DNA of 7,346 nucleotides from the NCBI GenBank assembly GCA_937898205.1, contig CALEJC010000042.1, positions 1 through 7,346 on the forward strand, in the 5' to 3' direction. This stretch comes from an uncultured Bacteroidales bacterium (lineage in GTDB: Bacteria > Bacteroidota > Bacteroidia > Bacteroidales > UBA932). Shown one piece after another: positions 1 through 6,180 of this stretch (its first letter is position 1; each line of letters starts with the position of its first letter). The translations under genes were made by a program, and so were the position numbers. The notes under the pieces were generated by a model. That model was not told the DNA's origin. It worked only from the letters and a program-made list of their open reading frames with translations, and made no database searches.

Positions 1-1
1 A

Positions 2-1183
2 GGTACTGTGCTCGCATGTTTCTTTGCAGACAACGACGAGATCCCAGTTCTTACCAACGTTATGGTTATCGGCAACGAAGGCGAAGACTTCGCTCAGTTT
101 GCACCAGAGGGCGCAAGTGAGGGTCCGGCTGCTGAAACTCCGGCTGCTGCTCCTACAGCGGAAGCCGCTCCTGCAGCAGTAGAAGCACAGGCACCACAGG
201 CAGAGGTTGTAGCTGGCGCACCGGTTTCTCCTAGAGCACGCAAGCTCGCTGCGGAGAAGGGAGTTGACACAGCTCAGGTTGCAGGCACCGGCCCTTACGG
301 ACGCATTATCGAGCGCGATGTGATCGCTGCCGCCGCTTGCCCTAAGACAGGTCTCGCAAAGGCAATGGCTGCTCAGGGTGGCCTTGCAGCTCCTGCAACA
401 GGTTCAGGTCTCGCCGGCATGGTGAAGGCTTCTGACCTCAAGGAATGTCAGCCTAACCACACCAACATCGCAGGCGAAGGCGAAGAGTTCAGAGTTGAGA
501 AGATGTCAAATATGCGCAAGCTCATCGCCAAGTCGATGTACAATTCGCTTCAGAACTCATCACAGCTCACTCACATGCTCGGCGCAGACGCCCGCAGACT
601 TCAGGCCCTCAGAAAGAAAGCAAAGAAAGCTCTCGAGGAAGGTCGCATCGACACTAACGTCACAATCAACGACCTCGTGTGCTATGCTGTTGTCAAGGCT
701 CTCCAGAAGTTCCCTAATGTCAACTCTCACTGCCTCGGCGACGCAATGCGCATCTTCAATACAGTCAACCTCGGTCTCGCAGTGGACACAGAGCGTGGCT
801 TGATGGTTCCTGCTGTAAAGAACGCAGAAAACCTCAACATCACAGGTTTGAGCAAGTGCCTCAAGAAGGTTGCTGACGACTGCAAGAAGGGCAGCATCAA
901 CCCTGACCTCCTCGCCAGCGAGGCTGCTTCATTTACAGTTTCCAACCTCGGCGGCTACGGCGTAGAGTGGTTTACTCCGATCGTAAACGTGCCTCAGAGC
1001 GCTATCCTCGGCGTGGGCACAATCACTGCACGTCCTAAGGACCTCGGCAGCGGCGTATATGCATTTGTGCCATATCTCAGCCTCTCGCTCTCATATGATC
1101 ACCGCGCAATCGACGGTGGCGAAGCAACCAAGTTCCTCAAGCAGGTTGCTATCGAGATTGAAACACTTGACGTAGAATTCTAA
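2..1183 (+). CDS. 2-oxo acid dehydrogenase E2 component (dihydrolipoyl acyltransferase), 5' partial
   Basis: E2 moves the acyl group from E1-bound TPP via lipoyl-lysine to CoA and forms the core of a cytoplasmic 2-oxo acid dehydrogenase complex. The frame is open to the window edge (393 codons visible). A GTG at 8 is not a real start, because the residues around it (GTVL, then PVLTNVMVIG) are the C-terminal half of a lipoyl domain, so the lipoyl lysine lies upstream. After this come an Ala/Pro/Glu-rich linker (about 110-220), a good E3-binding domain (221-331, SPRARKLA and GTGPYGRI), a second weaker copy (344-445), and the catalytic domain from about 490. The core shows SNLGGYGVEWFTP and the active-site motif DHRAIDGG, with the catalytic His codon at 1100-1102. 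Substrate cannot be read from E2 alone; the E1 fits pyruvate or acetoin better than branched-chain acids. The downstream E3 and E1 genes support the assignment. Confidence 0.95.
   Translation, partial: GTVLACFFADNDEIPVLTNVMVIGNEGEDFAQFAPEGASEGPAAETPAAAPTAEAAPAAVEAQAPQAEVVAGAPVSPRARKLAAEKGVDTAQVAGTGPYGRIIERDVIAAAACPKTGLAKAMAAQGGLAAPATGSGLAGMVKASDLKECQPNHTNIAGEGEEFRVEKMSNMRKLIAKSMYNSLQNSSQLTHMLGADARRLQALRKKAKKALEEGRIDTNVTINDLVCYAVVKALQKFPNVNSHCLGDAMRIFNTVNLGLAVDTERGLMVPAVKNAENLNITGLSKCLKKVADDCKKGSINPDLLASEAASFTVSNLGGYGVEWFTPIVNVPQSAILGVGTITARPKDLGSGVYAFVPYLSLSLSYDHRAIDGGEATKFLKQVAIEIETLDVEF
110..220 (+). other. Ala/Pro-rich flexible linker of E2
   Basis: This stretch codes for a low-complexity segment of Ala, Pro and Glu between the lipoyl domain and the first E3-binding domain. 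In E2 proteins such linkers are mobile swinging arms that carry the lipoyl domain between active sites. Only one lipoyl domain can be partly seen; whether more lie upstream cannot be judged. Confidence 0.8.
221..445 (+). repeat. Tandem peripheral subunit-binding domains in E2, second copy degenerate
   Basis: The first unit (221-331) has the standard pattern: SPRARKLAAEKGVD, then GTGPYGRI, then DVIAA. The second unit (344-445) aligns in register: TGLAKAMAAQGGL, then ATGSGLAGMV, then SDLKE. It matches at LA, AA, G, TG, G and the acidic-hydrophobic end. It has lost the Arg of the usual RI/RV pair and is about three residues shorter in its loop. These roughly 35-residue domains normally bind E3 or E1. 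The second copy could be a decayed duplicate or a domain with another partner. Confidence 0.6.
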
Positions 1184-1197
1184 GAAACAACGCAATA

Positions 1198-2577
1198 ATG
1201 TTTGATGTAGCAATTATCGGTGGCGGTCCCGGTGGTTATGTGGCCGCAGAGAGAGCCGGAGCAGCCGGCCTCAAGGTAGTTCTTTTTGAGAAGAAGTCTC
1301 TTGGTGGCGTGTGCCTCAATGAGGGTTGCATCCCTACCAAGACTCTCCTCTACAGCGCAAAGGTATACAACTATGCTGTGCAGGGTGATCACTATGGAGT
1401 GTATGTTCAGAACCCTGAGTACAAGTATAGCGAGATCGTAGAGCGCAAGGATAAAGTTGTGAAAAAGCTCGTCGCAGGCGTAAAAGCCAAGATGAAGGCT
1501 CACAAGGTGCAGGTTGTCGCTGAGCACGCTGAGATCCAGGGTCGCTCTGCAGAAGGCATCACAATCAATGCCGGCGGCGAGAGCTATGTTGCACGCAACC
1601 TTCTCATCTGCACAGGTTCAGAGGCTTTTGTACCTCCGATTCCTGGTCTCAAGGAAGCCGGCGATGTCATCGTGACCAACCGTGAGATCCTCTCTCTCAA
1701 GGAGCAGCCTAAGGAGCTCGTAGTTATCGGTGGCGGTGTGATCGGTATGGAGTTTGCCGCATTCTACAACAGCCTTGGAATCAAGGTAACTGTTGTCGAG
1801 ATGCTTCCTAAGATCCTTGGTCCTATGGATGACGAGATCAGCTCAATGCTTCAGAAGATCTATGCAAAGCGCGGCATCGAGTTCTGCCTCCGCTGCAAGG
1901 TTACCGGCATCGAGGGCAACACTGTCGTTTATGAAGACCCTGACGGAAAGGTTTGCCGCGTGAGCGGAGACAAGATCCTTGTGTCTGTGGGTCGTCGCGC
2001 TCAGCTTCAGGGCTTCGGCCTTGAGAACCTCGGCGTCGCTTATGCTGAAAACAAAGCCGGCAAGCCTGTGGGCATCAAGGTAGACGAGCAGATGCGCACC
2101 AACATCCCTAACGTATATGCAGCAGGTGACGTGACAGGCTTCTCAATGCTTGCACACACTGCCAGCCGTGAGGGCGAGGTAGCCATCAACAATATCCTTG
2201 GCAAGAAAGACCGCATGAGATATGACGCCATCCCTGGTGTTGTCTACACAAACCCTGAGGTTGCAGGCGTAGGTATCACTGAGGAGCAGGCCAAGGCCAG
2301 CGGCAAGGAATATGAAGTCATCAAGCTCCCTATGGTTTACTCCGGCCGCTTCGTGGCTGAGAACGAGGGCGGCGACGGCCTTTGCAAGCTCATCGTGGGC
2401 AAGAAGTACCACGAGGTGCTCGGCGTGCACATGCTTGGCAACCCTTGCTCAGAGATCATCGCAGCAGGATGTATCGCCATCGAGACCGAGATGACAGCAG
2501 AGCAGCTCCAGGAGGTCGTATTCCCTCACCCTACAGTTGCAGAAATCATCAAAGAAACAGTATTCACAGTTAAATAA
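1198..2577 (+). CDS. lpdA: Dihydrolipoamide dehydrogenase (E3)
   Basis: E3 is the FAD enzyme that reoxidises dihydrolipoyl groups on E2 and passes electrons to NAD+. The 459 residues are the usual length, with no N-terminal lipoyl domain. The FAD Rossmann motif GGGPGG is at residues 8-13, and the redox disulfide is C39/C44 in GGVCLNEGC. The NAD motif GGGVIG is at 178-183, followed by E201 at the end of the next strand, which suits NAD rather than NADP. The second FAD motif is YAAGDVTG with D311. The C-terminal dimerisation domain ends with HPTVAE, giving the catalytic pair H444/E449. The residue two before H444, often His in E3 (HAHPT), is Phe here. The start lies 14 nt after the E2 stop with no visible Shine-Dalgarno. 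Its place between E2 and E1 shows that it serves this complex, though it could also serve others such as glycine cleavage. Confidence 0.97.
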   Translation: MFDVAIIGGGPGGYVAAERAGAAGLKVVLFEKKSLGGVCLNEGCIPTKTLLYSAKVYNYAVQGDHYGVYVQNPEYKYSEIVERKDKVVKKLVAGVKAKMKAHKVQVVAEHAEIQGRSAEGITINAGGESYVARNLLICTGSEAFVPPIPGLKEAGDVIVTNREILSLKEQPKELVVIGGGVIGMEFAAFYNSLGIKVTVVEMLPKILGPMDDEISSMLQKIYAKRGIEFCLRCKVTGIEGNTVVYEDPDGKVCRVSGDKILVSVGRRAQLQGFGLENLGVAYAENKAGKPVGIKVDEQMRTNIPNVYAAGDVTGFSMLAHTASREGEVAINNILGKKDRMRYDAIPGVVYTNPEVAGVGITEEQAKASGKEYEVIKLPMVYSGRFVAENEGGDGLCKLIVGKKYHEVLGVHMLGNPCSEIIAAGCIAIETEMTAEQLQEVVFPHPTVAEIIKETVFTVK

Positions 2578-2595
2578 TCAATAACATATAAAGCA

Positions 2596-5076
2596 ATGCC
2601 AAAATCACTTTACATTGATCCTAATGAAGTTTTGCGCCCAGAAGAGCACGAAATCGTGTTTCCCAAGGTGCCTGTAATGCAGTATAAAAAGACTGTAAAA
2701 GAAGAACTCGCAGAGGGCAACTTCACAAAAGAAGACCTTCTCCGCATCTATCACGACATGTTTGTGATCCGCGAGTTTGAGACCATGCTTAACCTCGTCA
2801 AGACTACAGGCGGCTACAACGGAGTTGAATACAACAACCCGGGCCCTGCTCACCTTTCTGCAGGTCAGGAGGCAGCTGCTGTAGGTATGGCTTATGCTCT
2901 CGACACAGACGACTATATCTTCGGTTCACACCGTTCGCACGGTGAGATCCTTGCCAAGGGTCTCCGCTCTATCGAAATCCTCTCTGACGAGGAGCTTGAG
3001 AAGGTGATGAACGAGTTCTGGGATGGTGCTACAGTAGCAGTTGCAAAGAAGGGCTTTGAGGGCTCGACCAAAGAGCTCGGTAAGAGATTCCTTCTTTACG
3101 GTGCCATGGCTGAGATCTTTGCCCGCACTACCGGTTTCAACAAGGGTCTTGGCGGATCTATGCACACATTCTTCACTCCATTTGGCATCTATCCAAACAA
3201 TGCCATCGTGGGTGGTTCAGGCTCTATCGCCGTGGGTGCAGCTCTCTATAAGAAAGTTAACCGCAAGAAGGGTATCGTAGTTGCCAACCTTGGTGATGGT
3301 TCTATGGCTCGTGGTCCTGTGCTTGAGGGTATGACCTTCGCTTCAATGGACCAGTTCAATACTCTTTGGGAAGGTGACATGAAGGGTGGTCTTCCAGTGC
3401 TCATCAACGTGATGAACAACCAGTATGCAATGGGTGGCCAGACTCGTGGCGAGACCATGGGTTACACATTCCCTGCAAGACTTGGTGCAGGTTTCAAACC
3501 AGATGCAATGCACGCTGAGCGCGTAGATGGTTACAACCCTCTCGCTGTTATCGACGCGTTCCGCAGAAAGAAGGCTCTTCTTGAGGCTAAGCAGGGTCCT
3601 GCACTCCTCGACGTCGTTACATATCGCTACAGCGGACACTCACCTTCTGACCAGTCTTCATATCGTACTCCTGAGGAGATCAAGGCATGGGAGAAAGAGG
3701 ATTGTATCGTAGCATTTGGTAACAAGCTCATCGAAGCCGGTGTTGCAGATCAGGCTGCTCTCGATGCTATCCAGAAGCAGGTTAAGGATCTCACATTTGA
3801 CTGCTACAAGCTTGCTATCGATGAGGAGCTCTCTCCTCGCATGGACCTCAAGACCAACAATGAGCTTCTCGGCGAGATGATGTTCTCTAACCAGAGTGTT
3901 GACTCTCTTGGTGACGCTCAGCCAGATGTACTCATGCCACTCGAGGACAACCCAAGAGTTAAGCAGATTGCCGGCAAGGAGAGATTCTATGTTGACAAAA
4001 ACGGCAAGCCTGTCAGCAAGATGAAGACATTTGGTATCCGCGACGCTTTGTTTGAGGCTATCGCTGACCGTTTCTATAAGGATTCTACTCTCATCGCATA
4101 TGGTGAGGAGAACCGTGAGTGGGGTGGAGCATTTGCCGTATATCGCGGACTCACTGAGGCTCTTCCATATCACCGTCTCTTCAACTCACCAATCGCTGAG
4201 GCTGCCATCATCGGCACAGCCATCGGTTATGCAATGTGCGGCGGTCGTGTGATCCCTGAGATCATGTATTGCGACTTCCTCGGTTGCTGCGGTGATGAGA
4301 TCTTCAACCAGCTCCCTAAGTGGCAGGCAATGTCAGGTAACATCCTCAAGATGCCGGTTGTTGTCAGAGTATCTGTAGGTTCTAAGTATGGTGCTCAGCA
4401 CTCTCAGGACTGGACTTCACTCTGTACTCACATCCCAGGCCTCAAGGTTGTATTCCCTGTAACTCCATATGATGCCAAGGGTCTCATGAACTCAGCTCTC
4501 CAGGGCACTGACCCTGTCATCTTCTTCGAGAGCCAGAGAATCTACGAGATCGGCGAGCAGTTCCACGAGGGTGGCGTACCTACAGAGTACTATGAGATCC
4601 CTATGGGAGAGCCTGATGTTAAGAGAGTCGGCAAGGATGTTACATTCCTCACTATCGGTGCAACTCTCTATCGCGCTCTCAAGGCAGCTGATATGCTCAA
4701 GGAGAAGTATGGCATGGAAGCAGAGGTTATCGATGCTCGCTCACTCGTGCCATTTAACTACGAGAAGGTGCTTGAGTCTGTCAAGAAGACAGGCCGCATC
4801 ATCATCGCAGGTGACGCTTCTGCACGTGGTTCATTCCTCAATGACCTCGCTACAAATATCGCTGATATGGCGTTTGACTACCTCGATGCAGCTCCTGTGG
4901 TGCTCGGTTCACGCAACTGGATCACCCCTTGTCACGAGCTTGAGGATGCATTCTTCCCTCAGCCAGAGTGGTTCCTTGATGCAATCAACGAGAAGATGGT
5001 TCCTCTCAAGGACTACACTCCAGTATGCAACATGACCTCTGCACAGCAGATTATCAGAGCTAAGAAGGGTATCTAA
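2596..5076 (+). CDS. Fused 2-oxo acid dehydrogenase E1 (alpha-beta single chain), TPP-dependent
   Basis: E1 decarboxylates the 2-oxo acid on TPP and reductively acylates the lipoyl group of E2. One 826-residue frame holds both halves. The alpha half (about 45-400) shows HRSHG at 112-116, KGLGGSMH, the TPP/Mg motif starting GDG at 233 and ending NNQYAMG at 274, and the loop YRYSGHSPSD at 343-352 with H348. The beta half (about 476-810) shows GEE at 503, SPIAEAAIIG with the probable TPP-activating E535, AQHSQ at 600-604, HIPGLKVVFP, and a transketolase C-terminal domain from about 675. The loop type favours pyruvate or acetoin over branched-chain substrates. It is larger than simple alpha+beta fusions owing to an N-terminal extension, two insertions in alpha and a linker. 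Start ATG 2596 follows E3 by 18 nt of A/T-rich sequence without Shine-Dalgarno. Gly codons are mostly GGT, unlike the E2 gene. Confidence 0.93.
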   Translation: MPKSLYIDPNEVLRPEEHEIVFPKVPVMQYKKTVKEELAEGNFTKEDLLRIYHDMFVIREFETMLNLVKTTGGYNGVEYNNPGPAHLSAGQEAAAVGMAYALDTDDYIFGSHRSHGEILAKGLRSIEILSDEELEKVMNEFWDGATVAVAKKGFEGSTKELGKRFLLYGAMAEIFARTTGFNKGLGGSMHTFFTPFGIYPNNAIVGGSGSIAVGAALYKKVNRKKGIVVANLGDGSMARGPVLEGMTFASMDQFNTLWEGDMKGGLPVLINVMNNQYAMGGQTRGETMGYTFPARLGAGFKPDAMHAERVDGYNPLAVIDAFRRKKALLEAKQGPALLDVVTYRYSGHSPSDQSSYRTPEEIKAWEKEDCIVAFGNKLIEAGVADQAALDAIQKQVKDLTFDCYKLAIDEELSPRMDLKTNNELLGEMMFSNQSVDSLGDAQPDVLMPLEDNPRVKQIAGKERFYVDKNGKPVSKMKTFGIRDALFEAIADRFYKDSTLIAYGEENREWGGAFAVYRGLTEALPYHRLFNSPIAEAAIIGTAIGYAMCGGRVIPEIMYCDFLGCCGDEIFNQLPKWQAMSGNILKMPVVVRVSVGSKYGAQHSQDWTSLCTHIPGLKVVFPVTPYDAKGLMNSALQGTDPVIFFESQRIYEIGEQFHEGGVPTEYYEIPMGEPDVKRVGKDVTFLTIGATLYRALKAADMLKEKYGMEAEVIDARSLVPFNYEKVLESVKKTGRIIIAGDASARGSFLNDLATNIADMAFDYLDAAPVVLGSRNWITPCHELEDAFFPQPEWFLDAINEKMVPLKDYTPVCNMTSAQQIIRAKKGI
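2962..3099 (+). other. Insertion of about 40 residues in the E1 alpha domain
   Basis: In ordinary E1 alpha subunits the HG motif that contacts TPP is followed after about 30 residues by the KGGSMH motif. Here the two are about 70 residues apart (H115 to G186). The extra segment, near residues 123-168, is charged and probably helical (SDEELEKVMNEFWDG, then KELGKRFLLYG). It could extend the active-site entrance or a subunit contact; no function can be read from it. Confidence 0.7.
3808..4020 (+). other. E1 alpha-beta junction linker
   Basis: Residues 405-475 join the end of the alpha half to the first helix of the beta half (FGIRDALFEAIADRF). The segment is polar, with DLKTNNELLGEMMF, several Pro, and a short RFYVDKNGKPVSK patch. 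It has no obvious domain. The frame runs through without a stop or a shift, so the fusion looks genuine and not a sequencing artefact. Confidence 0.7.
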
Positions 5077-5080
5077 TATG
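5074..5080 (+). other. E1 stop / PHP-like start junction (TAATATG)
   Basis: The E1 stop TAA is followed by one T and then the ATG of the PHP-like gene. Such spacing allows terminating ribosomes to restart on the next gene. An AAGAAGG at 5062-5068 resembles a weak Shine-Dalgarno, but it also encodes the last Lys-Lys-Gly of E1 and no other gene here has one. Confidence 0.6.
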
Positions 5081-6178
5081 AAGATTGTAGACGTCAACGC
5101 CCACCTACATACACCATATTCTTTCAGCGCATTTGACGGTGTCTGCCAGGCACTCGACATGGCTGCAGCCGAAGGCGCGAAGGTGGTTGGTATAAATGAT
5201 TTTTATTCACTTGACGGATATAAAGAATGGAGCGAAGAGTGTGGCAAACGCCACCTCTTCCCTCTTTTCAATATAGAGTTCATCTCTCTCAATGTTGAAG
5301 ACCAGAGCGCCGGTGTGAGAGTCAACGACCCTAACAACCCGGGCCGCACCTACCTCAGCGGCAAGGGCTTGAAGTACCCTGTCATCCTCTCAGGCAAAGA
5401 AGCAGAGCAGCTCGCAGCTGTCAAGGCAGAGTCCAACGCCCAGGTGGCTAAGATGTGTGAGAAACTCAATGCTCACCTCGACGCCATCAAGGCCGGTTTC
5501 AACATCTCTTTTGCTGAAGTAGAGCAGAGACTCACACGCGGTTCTATCCGCGAGAGACATCTCGCCAAGGCTCTCCGACTCAGCATCGAGTCTCACATCA
5601 GCGGCGAAGCTGCACAGCTCAGCTTCTATGAGCAGGTATTTGGCGGAAAAGCTCTCAAGAGCGACATCCACAATGCGGCTGCCGTAGAAAACGAGATCAG
5701 AGGTAACCTCCTCAAGAGCGGCGGTGCTGCTTTTGTGGCTGAGGACCCTAAGGCATTCCTGCCAATGGAGACCGTTCAGCGCATCATCGAGGCAGCAGGT
5801 GGTATCCCAACCTACCCGTTCCTTGCTGACGATGCAAAGGGCAACTTCACTGATTTTGAGCAGGATCTCCAGAAGTGTGCCGATACTCTCAAGAAGCGCG
5901 GATTCAAATCTTGCGAGTTTATCACTACCCGCAACACTACCGAAGTTCTTGAGAAGTATGCAGGCTACCTCGTGGACGAGGGCTTCACTGTAACATTTGG
6001 TTCAGAGCACAACACTCCTGCCCTTGAGCCTATCAAGCTCCGCACAAGCAACTGCGCCGATCTCTCTGACAAGCTCAAGGAGATCAACTACACAGGCGCT
6101 TGCATCGTGGCAGCTCATCAAAATGGACTTAGCACCGTCGAGGAAGGCGATGCACTCATCACTAAAACTATCTTATAA
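5078..6178 (+). CDS. Divergent PHP-superfamily protein, putative metal-dependent phosphoesterase or sugar-metabolism enzyme
   Basis: The 366-residue soluble protein has no signal peptide or membrane segment. Its order of motifs matches PHP proteins: NAHLHTPYSFSAFDG (residues 7-21, with the HxH pair H9/H11), VVGINDFY (36-43) in the place of the usual TDH strand, a lone Glu at 67, GGIPTYPFL (241-249) in the place of the usual GG...AHP, CEFITTRN (279-286), and FGSEHNTP (307-314) in the place of GSD.H. Several metal ligands are therefore changed. A long segment (about 70-215), mostly helical by appearance with TRGSIRERHLAKAL, sits between the third and fourth motifs. The start is 1 nt after the E1 stop and the end overlaps the aldolase start, so it is probably translationally coupled to both. 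PHP proteins include histidinol phosphatases and nucleases. The reaction here is unknown and an inactive or structural role is possible. Confidence 0.72.
   Translation: MKIVDVNAHLHTPYSFSAFDGVCQALDMAAAEGAKVVGINDFYSLDGYKEWSEECGKRHLFPLFNIEFISLNVEDQSAGVRVNDPNNPGRTYLSGKGLKYPVILSGKEAEQLAAVKAESNAQVAKMCEKLNAHLDAIKAGFNISFAEVEQRLTRGSIRERHLAKALRLSIESHISGEAAQLSFYEQVFGGKALKSDIHNAAAVENEIRGNLLKSGGAAFVAEDPKAFLPMETVQRIIEAAGGIPTYPFLADDAKGNFTDFEQDLQKCADTLKKRGFKSCEFITTRNTTEVLEKYAGYLVDEGFTVTFGSEHNTPALEPIKLRTSNCADLSDKLKEINYTGACIVAAHQNGLSTVEEGDALITKTIL
5285..5722 (+). other. Helix-rich insertion within the PHP-like protein
   Basis: Residues about 70-215 separate the early PHP motifs from the late ones. After a short loop rich in Asn, Asp and Gly there are long amphipathic stretches (KEAEQLAAVKAESNAQVAKM and following) and the conserved-looking TRGSIRERHLAKAL. 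Insertions of this size are unusual in a minimal PHP domain and may form a lid or a partner-binding surface. The boundaries are approximate. Confidence 0.5.
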
Positions 6179-6180
6179 TG
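6176..6180 (+). other. PHP-like stop / aldolase start overlap (TAATG)
   Basis: The last A of the PHP-like stop is the first base of the aldolase ATG. This overlap is a classic sign of translational coupling, and it also fixes the aldolase start because the encoded N-terminus (MNGIESLIAISQKYG) fits the family. Confidence 0.75.

Noticed and set aside
8..10. GTG as a start codon for E2
   Set aside because: The residues before and after it continue a lipoyl domain and the frame is open to base 1, so the gene begins upstream of the window.
1214..1750. Short DNA repeat ATCGGTGGCGGT occurring twice in the E3 gene
   Set aside because: The two copies encode the FAD and NAD dinucleotide-binding glycine motifs, so protein function explains the likeness.
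2578..2595. A/T-rich gap before E1 as a promoter
   Set aside because: Eighteen bases are too few for a full Bacteroidota promoter and no TAnnTTTG or TTTG pair is seen; it is better explained as an A-rich translation leader.
3658..4173. Minus-strand open frame of 171 codons inside E1
   Set aside because: It overlaps a well-conserved coding region in the antisense direction and has no recognisable motif.
4571..5035. Plus-strand open frame of 154 codons in another frame of E1
   Set aside because: It is Ser/Leu-rich with no domain and is fully contained in the E1 beta half.
5062..5068. AAGAAGG as a Shine-Dalgarno for the PHP-like gene
   Set aside because: It codes for the conserved-looking Lys-Lys-Gly end of E1, and the other junctions have nothing similar, so it is probably accidental.
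2833..5345. Shared ACAACCCGGGCC-like string in E1 and the PHP-like gene
   Set aside because: It is a short coincidence in Asn-Pro-Gly codons in unrelated proteins, with no flanking likeness.
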